Notes under the pieces: generated by a model
Database searches by the model: none
What the model was told of the DNA's origin: nothing
The model's input: only the letters and a program-made list of their open reading frames with translations
Shown: one piece after another, positions 10,661 to 22,101 of the stretch
Layout of the letters: every line of letters starts with the position of its first letter
Position numbering within the stretch: the first letter of the stretch is position 1
NCBI RefSeq assembly: GCF_004011695.2
Contig: NC_082416.1
Span: forward strand, 1,612,001-1,676,000
Direction: 5' to 3'
Origin: Ascochyta rabiei
Lineage: Eukaryota > Ascomycota > Dothideomycetes > Pleosporales > Didymellaceae
DNA: 64,000 bases
Translations under genes and position numbers: made by a program

Positions 10661-13210
10661 ATGCAGCAACGAAACATAGCACCTAAGTCGGAAGGCCGCT
10701 TTGCAGATGGCTTAGGCGAATACGCTTCTATGTATGGAGGACTGCAGTGGGATTACGCTAGACCCGCGAAGCTGGCATCAACGACTGTCCAGGAGCTGGA
10801 CACCTCTCTACCCACGCCACCGCCAAAGGACATTCAGTCAACAACATCGAGATTTGCAAATGCCTCTTACGATCTAGCTGCGCATGTGCCACAGTACCGA
10901 AGACATGCTGAAGGTCTTCAACTCGCGGATGAGGTTCCACCACGAACCTCGTCACTTGGATATTCAGCAGATGCGATAGTCGATGCTCGCTTTCCAAGGC
11001 CACCCATGGGCCACTCTGTATCGTCACCCAGCAACATACAGTCGCCCTACCTTACTGGAAACCAGAATATTCAGGAAAATCCTTACTGTTCATCACCGAC
11101 ATCTACATTAGTGCCGCAAACACCTTCACACTCAGATGTCCCACAGCCGCTTAAGTTCAAACGAGCAACAACAATGCCTGTGACCCCGCCATTGTCGAAC
11201 AGCGGAAGTAGTGAAAATGGGATCCGCGATTCGATGAAGGCCCACAACCTGAACGGACAGCCAGCTCCTCTTCGACTGCCTATGAGTCCAGCGAGCGTCC
11301 CGCAGGCCACACTATCTCGAATGGGCACTGTGAGCAGCACGAACAGTAGCAGTGCTAGTTTCAAGGAAATGCGATCGCCGTCAATCAGCCCATTCTCGAG
11401 ACCTGGATTCTCAGTTGCTGCCTTTACGACTGGCACGTATGAGAACGAGTTACCGGATATGACCTCAGATCAAGCCAAAACTGAGATTGCGCGTCGTGTC
11501 GAGAAGACGGACATCATGTCAAGTAGAAAAAGTTCGACAGGGTCTTCGAAGAAAATAGGCTTTTCCCTCAAACGATCGAACACATCAGGAACCACCAACG
11601 ATGGCCCCTCGATAGAAACCTTGAACCAAATTCTCGAGGACGTAGCACAAGAGGGTAGCCTGTCGCTGGTCAAGGCTGTGGTATCTATGGGAGCGGATCC
11701 AGCGGCCAGAACAAAGAAGACCAAACACGAGGCCCTTTCCAAGGCAACAGCGGCAGGACATGCAAGAATAGTTGATTTCCTACTCCGGAACGGTGCAAAA
11801 TATGGCGATATCCGTCTGAAGGTCAAATACACACCTACTGATTACGCACTCCTATCGGCAGCATACAAGGGCCATGCAGAGCTGACTAGCTGTCTGATTG
11901 CTTCGCATGGAGCTAATCCAATGACTGAGCAATGGCCGCGAGAGATCGAAGATACGCAACACTACTGGGCGCAAACCCAAGTACGCCTGCCAAAGTCCAG
12001 TGTTCTGGACGCAATATCCCGGTGGAGTAATGTTGAGGATGGCATGGGTGTCATGAAATTCATCATAGGCAGCTCGAGATTTGATCCTGCAGCCCTTGTG
12101 TCCGGCTTGTTCGACAGCAAGAGCGAGCTACAGTCCGCAGATTATCAGTATCGACCCTGGCAGACAACCTACGAGATTTCTGCGCTTGCATGTTTCGCAG
12201 GCGCTGGTTGGGCCGATACAGTAGAAGAGATGCTGGCCCTCAAAGGCGCCCCCGAACAGTACGAGAAAGAAGACGATGTGCAGTACCACCAAGAGAAGAA
12301 GACTCGTTTTGTATCGCCAATCAGTGCCATTACCAGAGAGACATGGCAAAAGAGACCGGAAGACGCGCTTCGTATACTTCACCTGCTTGCCGATAGAGGC
12401 TTCGACTTAAGTCTCACCCAGCGTACGCCAACTGACATGGGTCTGAGAACGGCCCTTGGCAGAGCGATTTCAGCAGACGCAGCACAAGCTGTCGAACTAA
12501 TTCTTCAACATAAACCCTCTCTGGTTCGGGAAGAAATTGCTTTCAGGCGCAACAAGCGGGAAACAAAATCTTTGCCATTTGTTGTAGCTCTCTCGTTAGA
12601 CAGGCTAGAAGTCGCGAGAATTCTACTCCGATCTGGCGCACACCCTCGAGATCCTGCTATAGAGGACATGAACGTCCTTCAATTTGCTGCAAGCGAAAGT
12701 GGTGAGACATCAACATCTATGCTGCTCGATATGCTCCCGATGGCTCCGGAGCTCACCTACGACGCCCTTGACATCGCTATCAAACGCAACAACACAAATA
12801 ACGTGCGTGCAATCCTCGACTTCATCTCCGCAGCCGCAAGCCGTGGCGAAATTGCAGCCTTGCCACCTGCTTACGATTCAATCTTACTCTGCACAAACAC
12901 GGACAAAGATGTCGAAACGAAGTTCAGGTATGTCGAACTCATCGATATGGTATATCAGTGGGATGCAGGCCACGCTCTGTATCGACCACAGCTTCCATCG
13001 ATCCTCAACGCCATTCGCAAAGACAACTACGCTGGGGTGGAGAAGCTCATGCAGCTCGGCATTGTCAACGGAAAGTCCTTGGTCTTGAACACTAAGGCAC
13101 GACCCATTGGTGAAGCGGGAGAATGGACAATACTAGAGTGCTGCGAGATGACAAAAAGGAGTTCGGACTGGCTTGCACTGTTGAGATATCATGGTGCACC
13201 ATTATACTGA
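10661..13210 (+). CDS. Large ankyrin-repeat protein
   Basis: Intronless, 849 residues from the ATG at 10661 (MQQRNIAPKSEGRF). The frame is open 45 bases further upstream, but only from a TTG. Residues 1-310 are Ser/Pro-rich and probably disordered. From about residue 318 ankyrin-type units appear: SLVKAVVSMGADPAARTKKT, then GHARIVDFLLRNGAKYGD (about 365) and GHAELTSCLIASHGANP (about 404). Degenerate units continue to the C terminus, for example DRLEVARILLRSGAHPRDPA. Ankyrin repeats mediate protein binding; no enzymatic domain is visible. Partners and role cannot be read from the sequence. The gene is intact and of normal composition. Confidence 0.88.
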   Translation: MQQRNIAPKSEGRFADGLGEYASMYGGLQWDYARPAKLASTTVQELDTSLPTPPPKDIQSTTSRFANASYDLAAHVPQYRRHAEGLQLADEVPPRTSSLGYSADAIVDARFPRPPMGHSVSSPSNIQSPYLTGNQNIQENPYCSSPTSTLVPQTPSHSDVPQPLKFKRATTMPVTPPLSNSGSSENGIRDSMKAHNLNGQPAPLRLPMSPASVPQATLSRMGTVSSTNSSSASFKEMRSPSISPFSRPGFSVAAFTTGTYENELPDMTSDQAKTEIARRVEKTDIMSSRKSSTGSSKKIGFSLKRSNTSGTTNDGPSIETLNQILEDVAQEGSLSLVKAVVSMGADPAARTKKTKHEALSKATAAGHARIVDFLLRNGAKYGDIRLKVKYTPTDYALLSAAYKGHAELTSCLIASHGANPMTEQWPREIEDTQHYWAQTQVRLPKSSVLDAISRWSNVEDGMGVMKFIIGSSRFDPAALVSGLFDSKSELQSADYQYRPWQTTYEISALACFAGAGWADTVEEMLALKGAPEQYEKEDDVQYHQEKKTRFVSPISAITRETWQKRPEDALRILHLLADRGFDLSLTQRTPTDMGLRTALGRAISADAAQAVELILQHKPSLVREEIAFRRNKRETKSLPFVVALSLDRLEVARILLRSGAHPRDPAIEDMNVLQFAASESGETSTSMLLDMLPMAPELTYDALDIAIKRNNTNNVRAILDFISAAASRGEIAALPPAYDSILLCTNTDKDVETKFRYVELIDMVYQWDAGHALYRPQLPSILNAIRKDNYAGVEKLMQLGIVNGKSLVLNTKARPIGEAGEWTILECCEMTKRSSDWLALLRYHGAPLY

Positions 13211-14114
13211 TTGGTGTTTGAAGCTACAGAAGTCTGAGTTGAAACCTTACATAATGAAAATGGATTGCGGGCGCTTGAGATAGGTGTGCTCAGACAGAGG
13301 TCTTAATTCACGTGTAAAGAGCAGCGTCAGAGCCACAGCTGCTCTCTGGACGGTGTTATTCTACGTGATCCATTTCATCAACTATAGCTTCATCGTCGAA
13401 AGCGCCTCTTCCTGCTATACAGTCTCTCAGCGTGCTGAAATACTAGACTATGCAGCTCGGCGACTACCCTGACCCGAACCGCCGTGCTGAGAGAGTAAAT
13501 GTTACCAATGCGCATGCACGGTATGAGAGGGCGTATGCATTCTTTCGGGTAAGCGAGAAATCTCACATCGAGATCTGCTGATTGTAGTGTCCGAGACAGC
13601 GGCACCTCACTTGATGCCATGTTGAGGAGTCCGCGCGGGTATACCAATCGAGATTAGGGCGCGTGCTAAAATTCAACTGGCGCCGCCAGCCAATCGCAAG
13701 CCTTTAAACTCTGAACTGTACGAAGGAGCTCGTTTTTTTTGAGTACTGGGTTTCGGGTCTGTGCGCACCCCATACGCACGCTAACTTGGACAGACCAGTA
13801 CTAAAAAAAAACGAGCTCCTTCGTACCCACACGATCGAGTGACGGAGCCTTTGATTCTTCCGCAGTGCTGTGCTCTCAAACCCCCTGATCTCTGCGCAGC
13901 GGTGCAATGATTGCTCTGGGGATGGGCTCATATTCTCATAAAGTGGACATCCTTCTCTCTAACAACGTATTCTCACCAGTATCTTCTGCTTTCGCAACAA
14001 AATATTCGACAGCAGTCAGCAGCTTGGAATCTAACACCACGGAAAGTAACATCACCATTGAAGTTCTCCGCTACACCAGCGAATCCATTACCAGTCATCC
14101 AGAAGAACCTCAAC
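13211..14114. other. Intergenic with hairpin element
   Basis: 0.9 kb between the ankyrin and NmrA-like genes, both plus strand. No gene seen. It carries the inverted-repeat element at 13719-13825. Confidence 0.6.
13719..13825. repeat. Hairpin/MITE-like inverted repeat
   Basis: Two 31-bp arms (13719-13749 and 13795-13825) are inverted copies with one mismatch and one length difference in the central T/A run. Both contain CGAAGGAGCTCG. The spacer holds a further short inverted pair (GGTCTGT/ACAGACC), so the whole could fold into one long hairpin. Outermost bases are TA on both sides, as in a TA target duplication of a Tc1/mariner-type MITE. It could instead be a transcriptional hairpin for the flanking genes. 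Confidence 0.7.
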
Positions 14115-15186
14115 ATGGTCGTCGTTGCAGTCGCCGGTGGAACCGGAACCGTGGGAATGACCATAGTTGATGCTTTCAAAGAAGATGGAGAACACGAAGT
14201 AATTGTTCTGGCACGAAAGGTAAGCTGACACCAGACTTGGTGCAGACAACGAACTAGTTTGATCTTCCCAAGGCCCCTGGAGGCGATAATGCTATTCCGG
14301 TATTTGCTGTCGATTACAACAACATCGAGCAGCTCACCCAAACTCTTGAAGAGAACAAGGTGCACACCGTCATCTCTGCGATTGTCATGTATGAGCCTGT
14401 AGCAGTGCATTCAGAGCGCAACTTGATCGCAGCAGCAGCAAAGTCTGCCTTCACTAAGCGCTTCCTGCAAAGCAACTGGGGCGATAAAATGCCGGAAGAC
14501 GAGTGGATTTTTCTCGCAGTAGATCGAAGACCACATAGCTGATCGTACCAGAACGTTACAAATTCGAGCTAACGTCTTCCGAGAACAAAGTCTCGAGGTC
14601 CTTCGCAAAACGGATCTCGAATGGACTCAAGTCCATAACGGGCTCTTCCTTGACTACTACGGCATGCCACATGTCAAGACCTACCTCAATCCGCCTGTAA
14701 ACTTTGTAGACATAGCGCACAAGACGGCCGCAATTCCAGGCACAAACGGTAACGAGATGATCAACTTCAGCTACAAAAAAGACGTGGGCAAGTTCGTGGT
14801 CGCGGCACTAGGCTTGCCAAAGTGGGAGGAGGTTCTGTGTTGCTACAGTGACCAGGCAACGATCAGCGAGATTGTGAAGCTTGGAGAAGAGGCGACTGGT
14901 AAGTGCTGAAAGCTCTGCCGACTGGAACACATCTAAAAAGCGCACAGGCGAAAAATTCAAAGTTGTGTATGACTCAGTCGAGAAACTTCGACGTGGCGAG
15001 ATCACAGAGTTGCCCACACATCAATATTTGTACAATTCCTTTCCCAAGCCGCTTCTTGCTGAACTCTTGTCGAAATTTGGTCTCTGGGCTGTCATGGGCA
15101 TTATGTTCTATCCAAAAGAGGAATCGCTGAATGAGAAGTTTCCGGATATCAAGACCATAAGCGTCAGGGAAATGGTCGGTGCTTAA
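14115..15186 (+). CDS. NmrA-like NAD(P)-binding protein (isoflavone-reductase-like)
   Basis: Best model is four exons: 14115-14219, 14273-14518, 14598-14898 and 14948-15186, giving 296 residues, the usual family size. The N terminus MVVVAVAGGTGTVGMTIVDA is a Rossmann GxxGxxG dinucleotide site. Later family motifs are KRFLQSNWG, LRKTDLEWTQVHNGLFLDYY and EATGEKFKVVYDSVEKLR. Introns 1 and 3 have clean GTAAG donors. Intron 2 (14519-14597) is weaker: donor GTAGAT, branch CTAAC at 14569, acceptor CGAG. It is needed because the frame changes near 14520. Without it the gene would carry a one-base frameshift and be a pseudogene of about 322 residues. Members are reductases or redox-sensing regulators; the substrate is unknown. 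Confidence 0.65.
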
Positions 15187-15324
15187 AAAGGGCACTAAAT
15201 CATCAGCTGTTGGTTTATGATACAAGCACCAATATTCAGGAGAGGTCCAATAATTAATGGGGCCTGTAGTGGCACAATGTAGGGGACAGCAGAGTAAGTT
15301 TGATCCAGTCACTAAGGAAAGTGC

Positions 15325-16420
15325 TCAGACCAGCAAAACTGAAGATCCCAAGATAGCAAAGCAAGATGCGAGGTTCCAATCTTCGAAGGCTTGGGTTCCT
15401 CTGCTCTTCCATACCCTTCCCATTACCTCTCTAGCGTCTTTGAGTGCTCCAGTTGTGTGAACCCTGTCGAGTTGTGAGATTAAGGCTGTGAACAAAGGCT
15501 CCGCATCCTCCATGGCTAAACACCCCGCGACACAGAGTGGCCAGGCCAGAGTGCGCAGCTGATCCGAACGGATAGTTACAAGCATTCCGATCATTAGCGC
15601 AACATCATACCTGATTCTAGGACTTGTAAGCTGCCACCCGTTAGATACGACTGAAAGATAAAGTTGCGCCCCACGAACCCATATGAGATTTGGTACTGAA
15701 TGGGTTGGAGACTTGTGACTCGGGTCAAATGGACTGCGATTGAACGGGATGTGGTTATCGGCGCTCAATGTCACAAAAGAGGAAAGATTGTTGTAAGTAT
15801 TTGCCAGATCAGTGGCAATTCTGTGTGATTGATCCACTAATTCCGTGCAGGGGGGGCGGCTGAGTTCGTGCCGCGAGCGTTTCCGCGGGATCAGTGCTGA
15901 TATGTCGGCAATTGACCTGACAACCGCATTGCGGCCGCCAACAATGCTCGAAAGCCGGATTTCAGCCTGGCCTACAGCAGGCCGTCATCCACTTGCGAAA
16001 GGACTTTTGGATGATATTTTAGAAGTCGCGGCTTCTCTTGGGTGGCCGTGCTTGCAATAGCATCGTAAAAGACCACAAAGTCGGCACAAAACCGGAAGCC
16101 TACCTGTTCTGGAGACCATATGTGATTGCTGGGTCCCTGATTAGTCCAGAGAGGCTCTCCAATTCCCAGAAGCACTGAGACCAACTTTAACTGAGGTTGA
16201 TTTCGATACATCAGACGGGCTTCAGAACTGACGAGGATCTCTTCAAACAAGGCAATTGCAGCAGTGAGGTGAGTGTTCCGAGGAGACACCTTCCCCACTA
16301 CTATCTCAAAGACGACAACATGGACGATGCTGCTCATCAGCTCAACTCTCTCCGATAGCGTTTAGGACAGACCTTTGAAGTTGAGATTCAAGGCCACCAC
16401 GTCAGCTGTCAAGCTGACAA
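15325..16420 (-). pseudogene. Fungal-specific transcription factor, C-terminal domain relic
   Basis: Minus-strand frames reproduce the C-terminal regulatory domain of Zn2Cys6 transcription factors (Fungal_trans_2 type). From the N-terminal side they show ELMSSIVHVVVFEIVVGK, EQVGFRFCADFVVFYDAIAS, SSIVGGRNAVVRSIADISAL, TLAWPLCVAGCLAMEDAEPL and WNLASCFAILGSSVLLV at the end. Three lesions are visible. The DNA-binding Zn2Cys6 half is missing beyond about 16420, where repeat-like sequence starts. An in-frame TAA lies at 16362-16364, in a context that suggests a CAA-to-TAA change. A one-base frame loss occurs at about 15972-15975. It is therefore not expected to make a working regulator. An intron at the frame break was considered, but no suitable splice pair was found. 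Confidence 0.75.
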
Positions 16421-16608
16421 AACATCTTGAGGTTTCTTTCTCCAACTCCTCCTACCTATGCTTCTTTAGCATTTTATCTACTACATAGGTAGGATCTTAC
16501 TCCTCTTCAAGTCTTTTAATAACCCATCTCTATTAGTGCTGCATTCTATTACCTACGTCTTATAATTGTAACGACACAGGATGATAGAAGGCTCTGGAAT
16601 GCGTGTGT
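16421..16608. other. Boundary between gene-rich DNA and repeat block
   Basis: Sequence changes here from balanced, gene-bearing DNA to AT-rich repeats. No feature of its own could be named. The first recognisable repeat begins at 16609. Confidence 0.5.
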
Positions 16609-16853
16609 ATGTTACGATCCTATGCCAGGGCACGGCACAAACATAAGTACCAGCCAACCAAGACCCCTAACTCCACCCTGAAGGAACGAATAGTAGAGAA
16701 GGACAGAACAGACAGGGTTGTTACGTAACTACTTGTTAATAAGCATAATATATAAAACTGCTTACTTATAAGTATAGTATAATATACTTGTCTATAAGCA
16801 CCCTTATATATTTTATTAGACTTACTCTAGTTACTTATTTACAGGTATTGTAT
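16609..16853 (+). repeat. Truncated inverted copy of Gypsy family-2 LTR
   Basis: Begins TGTTACGATCCTATGCC, the reverse complement of the end of the LTR at 16854-17340, and runs about 245 bp in opposite orientation up to that LTR. The two copies are thus head to head. The first 110 bp are less RIP-damaged than the neighbouring copy. Confidence 0.75.
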
Positions 16854-17340
16854 TGTTAAAGTCGTACTTTAGTTAAAGGCCATAAGCACTAATTCTATTA
16901 GTTCTTAGGGATAAGTACGGTTACTGGATTGGTAAGGGTTATTAACTAAGCAAAGCTTGTAAAGATAGGGTGTAATAAGTAGTACAGAGTAGACTGTCTA
17001 GCTTAAGAGCAAGTTAGGATTTTAAAGATAAACTTAATTATTAAGGTTAAACACGAACTATAAGGCTTATGTTCCTACTAACTATATCTTAAGGAGATAC
17101 AGTACTTATTAATAAGTTACTAGAGTTAGTCTAATAAAATATATAAGGGTGCTTATTAATAAGTATATTATACTATGCTTATTAATAGGCATTTATATAT
17201 ATTATACTTGTTAATAAGCAGTTATATAATAACCCTTCCTATTCTGTCCTTCTCTACTGTTTGTTCCTTTAGGGCGGAGTTAGGGGTCTTAGTTAGCTAG
17301 TACTTATGTTCACGCTGTGCCCTAGCACAGGATTATAACA
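16854..17340 (-). repeat. LTR of Gypsy family 2 (3' LTR of a remnant)
   Basis: 487 bp, ends TGTTAAAG...TTATAACA. It closely matches the LTRs at 48838-49320 and 60100-60583. On the minus strand it is preceded by a purine-rich tract (complement of 17341-17361), the expected polypurine primer of a 3' LTR. Confidence 0.85.
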
Positions 17341-17950
17341 CTATCTCCTCTTCCTCTTTAGTTTGTCCTTAAACTACGTAATTGTCTGTTAGAGTTTATA
17401 TAATCTGTAATCTCTATATCTAGTAACCTATAAGTTAAGATATCCTTATACGCTTACAACATCTATCTTATATTAGAAATATGTTAAGCTAATACACCTA
17501 CTAAAGTCCCTTATAATTATTGTTTCTTTAGTAGCTATAAGTGCTACATTATGCTAGGTAGTCTAAAAGGTCTAAAGTGTGCTAAGTATACAAAGGCTAG
17601 TAAGCCTTATATAAATATGTCTTAGGTGTTGTTAGATAAGACTTATAAGGAGTATAAGAAAAAGGTAGAAAATAACAAGTTACTTCTTACTACTATAATT
17701 GCGCGTTTGTTACGTAATAAGTAAACTCTAAAATAAGCAAATAAACGTGTGCAGTAAAAGGCGCTATAGTTAGCAAATAGAATAGTTAAGCCTAGTAAGT
17801 TAGACCTAGCTAAGGAAGTTAATCCTAACTGTCTTGCAGCGTCTATTAGCATATATGCCTTGCTAGCTGCCTAGGGCACCCTTAGCTTAATTAAAGAGTC
17901 TGTAGCAAATTATAGTACTTACGTACTAATTAGCAGCAGCTTATAAGGTG
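17341..17950 (-). mobile_element. Gypsy family-2 3' remnant
   Basis: Internal sequence next to the 3' LTR, homologous to 49321-49935 of the complete element. It ends abruptly where Copia internal sequence starts near 17951. It carries an antisense frame, listed separately. Confidence 0.75.
17530..17946 (+). pseudogene. Antisense Cys-rich ORF of Gypsy family 2, RIP-damaged copy
   Basis: A plus-strand frame of 138 codons ending in TAA at 17944. It runs opposite to the host element's pol. In-frame stops are TAG or TAA, all explicable as RIP of Gln/Trp codons. It aligns codon for codon with 49511-49927, with identical length and the same terminal stop. Near the start it has a Cys-rich segment (KCYIMLGSLKGLKCAK); the two copies together suggest CxxC pairs, with Cys changed to Tyr by C-to-T or G-to-A changes. 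Next comes a Lys-rich helical stretch (DKTYKEYKKK), and the frame ends near SVANYSTYVLISSS. No family recognised. An upstream exon is likely, since the frame starts just after a TTTCTTTAG acceptor-like site. Confidence 0.6.
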
Positions 17951-20900
17951 CGCAGCGGCACATTCTGTCTTCTAGACAAACTACTCTAACAGTAGATTAC
18001 TAACCTACAATTAACAGTTAGAATTAACAAATAAATTAAACATAAAGAAGCCTGTAATAGATACCTCTAAGCTCTTAAGCTAATAAGAAGTATGTTATAA
18101 TAGAACATATAGCTAGCTAAATAGAACTAGGCAGCTATAGAGGCAGAGAAATATTAAGTTACTAAATTATTATAATTAAATGTATTAATAAAAGACTTCC
18201 TAGTAGCTATAAACAAAGTTGCGCCTATATATTCTATAAATGTCTAGGATAATAGTAGATTTACAACTAGCATAAGCTAGAAGGAGACAATAAAACGCTT
18301 CTAAAAACACATAATAATATATTATCCTTTTAGATTAGGGAAATTTAGGGCCTTTATAGCTAGTAATGTATTATTTCTTGCTAAAGGGGGTAGAACCTCC
18401 TACAGCACTAAAGGAGACGCCTAATATGCTAAAAGCGCGCTATCTAGCAACTAGGGCAGACCCCACAATTAATGTATAGTAGGTAGGAAAACTACTATGC
18501 TTAAGCAGCCTTAAGATTAAGGACCTACTACTATAGGGGGAGCAAAATGCCCTATATATAGATAACGCTACAGTATATAGGATTGCTATTATATTAATGT
18601 ATATAAGGCACCTAAGTAGTAGAAACTAAATAAGATAATAAATAAGCTTATACAATTTAAGCGTAAGAAAGACACTACGTTTTAAGGGCTAATTTGCGGA
18701 TAAAGTAGAGCCTGTTTAAGAACACTAGTTGTGAAACAATTACACACTCTAACGCCTAAAATCCTTAATAAATAATAAGAGGGCTAGAGAGTTACAAACG
18801 TGAAAGCTGTTTTTAATACAGCATTAGGCAGAAGAAATGCTAAAGGCTATCTACTAAGGAAGTTGTTAATTCTTAACTTAAGATTAACCTGCTATATAAT
18901 AAACAACCCTAACTATATATATAACTTCTGCCTACTAATACCTAGTAAGTATAAGTTAGATAAAGGGATATAGATTAATTAAACTAAGTTTAATAAACTA
19001 GTCTAGAACCTGCAGTATGACACTGCATAACGTAGCAGTCTACCCTAACCTGCTATGCAATTTAGTATCTTTTTACCTTCTAAGATAATAAGGGATATAG
19101 TAGGATACCTAGACAAATCTAACAACCCTATAAAGACTAGACAATAAAATTATCTGCACTATTACTAAAGTATTTAGGTAATAGGTACTAGAGTATAAGG
19201 AATTGTAAGATGCCTTATACTATATGCACAAAACTACATAAAAATCTAAAAATAGACTATAAAGAGCCTCTGCCACACTATAGCACAAGCAACTGGGTTA
19301 TCCTAGCCTAGTAGTAGTAGAACACCTTATATAACAAATTTAGGGGGTGCGTATTAAGGGTATTACTATAGTAGAGTGCAATTCCTGTAGAAGAGTAAAA
19401 TTAAGGCAATAAATAAGCTAAGCCCTACACACAAATATTAACAGCCTAGGAGAAAGATTAAGTATTAATTTCCACACCTATAAAGCTTAAGGGGTAACAA
19501 AAGAAAAGAGCTAATTATTAATTATTAACAAATTCTTAGGCCTGTAATAGGATCTCTACTTTACTAACAACTAAACAGCAAAATCTATTATTAAAGCTTT
19601 TTTAATATTTATACTATTTCTTAAGAATTACTATAATATATCTATAAAGGCAATTAAGGCAGACAATAAAATTATAACTGTTAAGCTAGAGGTTAAAAGA
19701 TAGTTAGTAACATAAGAACTTATTATTAAGCCTTCTGCACTAGATATATAAGTATAAAATAGAGGCGTAGAACGCTTAGGTGGTGTAAATAAGGAGAAAG
19801 CTTGCGCTATGCAGCTTAACGCTAACCTCTTCTAGGAACTGTAGCTAGAAGTTACAAGAGCTGCAGTATACCTCTATAACAGAACTCTAAACTACATAAA
19901 CTATTAGAAAACACTATGTAAAATATTCTTTACGTAAGTTGCTTTAAGTAATAGGAGAGTAAGATTATTATATAATCTTAATCTTGCATAACTTAAAGCA
20001 TACAGCTGTAAGGTATTTGCAATAACTAATAATACACACAGAGGTAGATTACGCCTTTAACGCCTAGATCTAAAGGTATAGATTAGTTATTAAGTAGGAT
20101 ACTAATTATCAAACATATATTAAATATAGATACTATTACTTACTAAAGTAATTAGTACCTAGGACGTTGTATTTAATAAACTGTTAATATTTAATAGAGA
20201 GATTAAAGATCTAAAAGCTAGCCTAATGCATAAGACGCTAGAGGAGATAGCAACACATATTAGGACTATTAAGCTACTAATTCTATACTAGCAACAAGAA
20301 ACAGAATTCTTCTATAAAGACGATGTTGCTAAAGAATATTTAGAAGAACAATACAAAGTAGACTAACTAGGCTGCTACTAAGGAAAAAAGATTAGGGATA
20401 ATTACCTAACACCTCTATCTACATTACCTCCTGTAGCACTACTTACACAGTTAATAACTAGAAAACAACTAGATCTAACGTAACAAGTGTCCTTTATAAC
20501 TATCCTCTAGGCAGCAGCCTTTATACCAGGAACCTAAGCTAGTTATATTAGATAATACAGAAGAGAAGTTATAGATAAGGCTAAGATAATAAGAATACTT
20601 GCTATAGGCTTAAAGCCCTATTACAGTTAACTTCTACCTTTGCTAACTTACTAAACTAAGCTTAAGGATCACCTAATAGGCAAATTATTCTAAGAGGCTA
20701 AGCAAGTACACCTTATAAGTTATTAGGATATAAAATTATAGTTAGAAATACTATTAAAGAAGATTAAACTAATAGGATAACAGATTCTTTACTGTATGTA
20801 GGTATACACCTATCAGCTTAATAAACACTACTACTTACTAAAGTGTAAGGCGCAACTTGTAGTTAGAGGTAACTAATAATAAGATGTAACCTTATAAGAC

Positions 20901-21899
20901 ACTTACGCAGCCACGCTTACTAGCTAATTATTTTAAATAATAATAGTAATTGCAGCTTACTATAATATAGAGCTAAAATAATATAATGTTATAAACGTGT
21001 TTGTCTTAAAAATAATAGATTAAGAGGTTTACATAAAAATGTCTTAAGGCTACTAGAAGCCTAGAATAATTCTATAAATAAATAAGGCGTTATACAGTCT
21101 CTATATCTCCCTACTCCTCTAGTAGAAAGAATTTACTACAACGCTTAAGGTACTAGGGTTCTAGACTATACCCCATAAGCTGTGCTGCCTAATTAGAGAT
21201 AGAGTTATTATTTTCTTCTATGTTAACAATATTATACTTGCGTACTACAGAGATAAGGAGCGCAAAGCGTAAGAGGTAATTAGATACTTACAAAACAGTT
21301 ATAAATTTACTAAAGGAAATAACCTTTAGTAGTTCCTTAGTATAGAAATTATCTAAAAAATAGTAGGTTTAAAGATCTAACTATTACAAGCTGCATACTT
21401 AGACAAGATTAGCTGCTTAGCTAATAGGTAGGATATTTAACACAATACCCCTATAGCAGTAATAGAAATTAAGCTAAGAAAGGGTCTAGTAGCGCTAGCA
21501 GATATTAATAAATATTAACGTTAGATTAGGTTGTTGCTTTTTACTACAGTTACTACAAGGCTAGATATTGCTTTTGCTACCTTATAACTAGCTTACTTCC
21601 TAGCAAATCTAGTACCTAAGCACTATAACGCTGTAGTTTAAGTACTACTATACCTCTAAGATACTAAATAATAAGCCCTATAACTAGGAGGATCTAAAGA
21701 AGTATAAATTACAAGTAATACTTTATTTGTAGATAACACCCTAGATTGCAAAAGCTTATAAGGATACGCTATAAGACTATTTAGTAGACTTATTATATAG
21801 AGAGCTAATAAGCAAGACACAGTTACTATATTAACTACTAAAGCAGAGCTACTAGCTCTCTTATAAGTAGCTAAAGAAGCACTCTTTATATTAAGACTG

Positions 21900-22101
21900 T
21901 GTAAAGAGTGTACAAAGCGATCACGAGGGAGGATAGGGTTAAAGAGGATAGTAGGTGTATTAAGGTACGTCGTGTGTAGTAACAAGACTAATTACTAGAG
22001 TATTAGTAATAACCTCTAACACCTTTATATAGTCTAGGCTGACTAGCCCTATAGTAGCTCGCCAAGACAGGTAGAGGTACCCCTAGGCCCAGCGCCTAAT
22101 A
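21900..22101 (-). repeat. 3' LTR of Gypsy family-1 element
   Basis: 202 bp, plus-strand ends TGTAAAGAGTG...GCCTAATA. It matches 29697-29898 and, inverted, 60693-60894. Confidence 0.92.
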
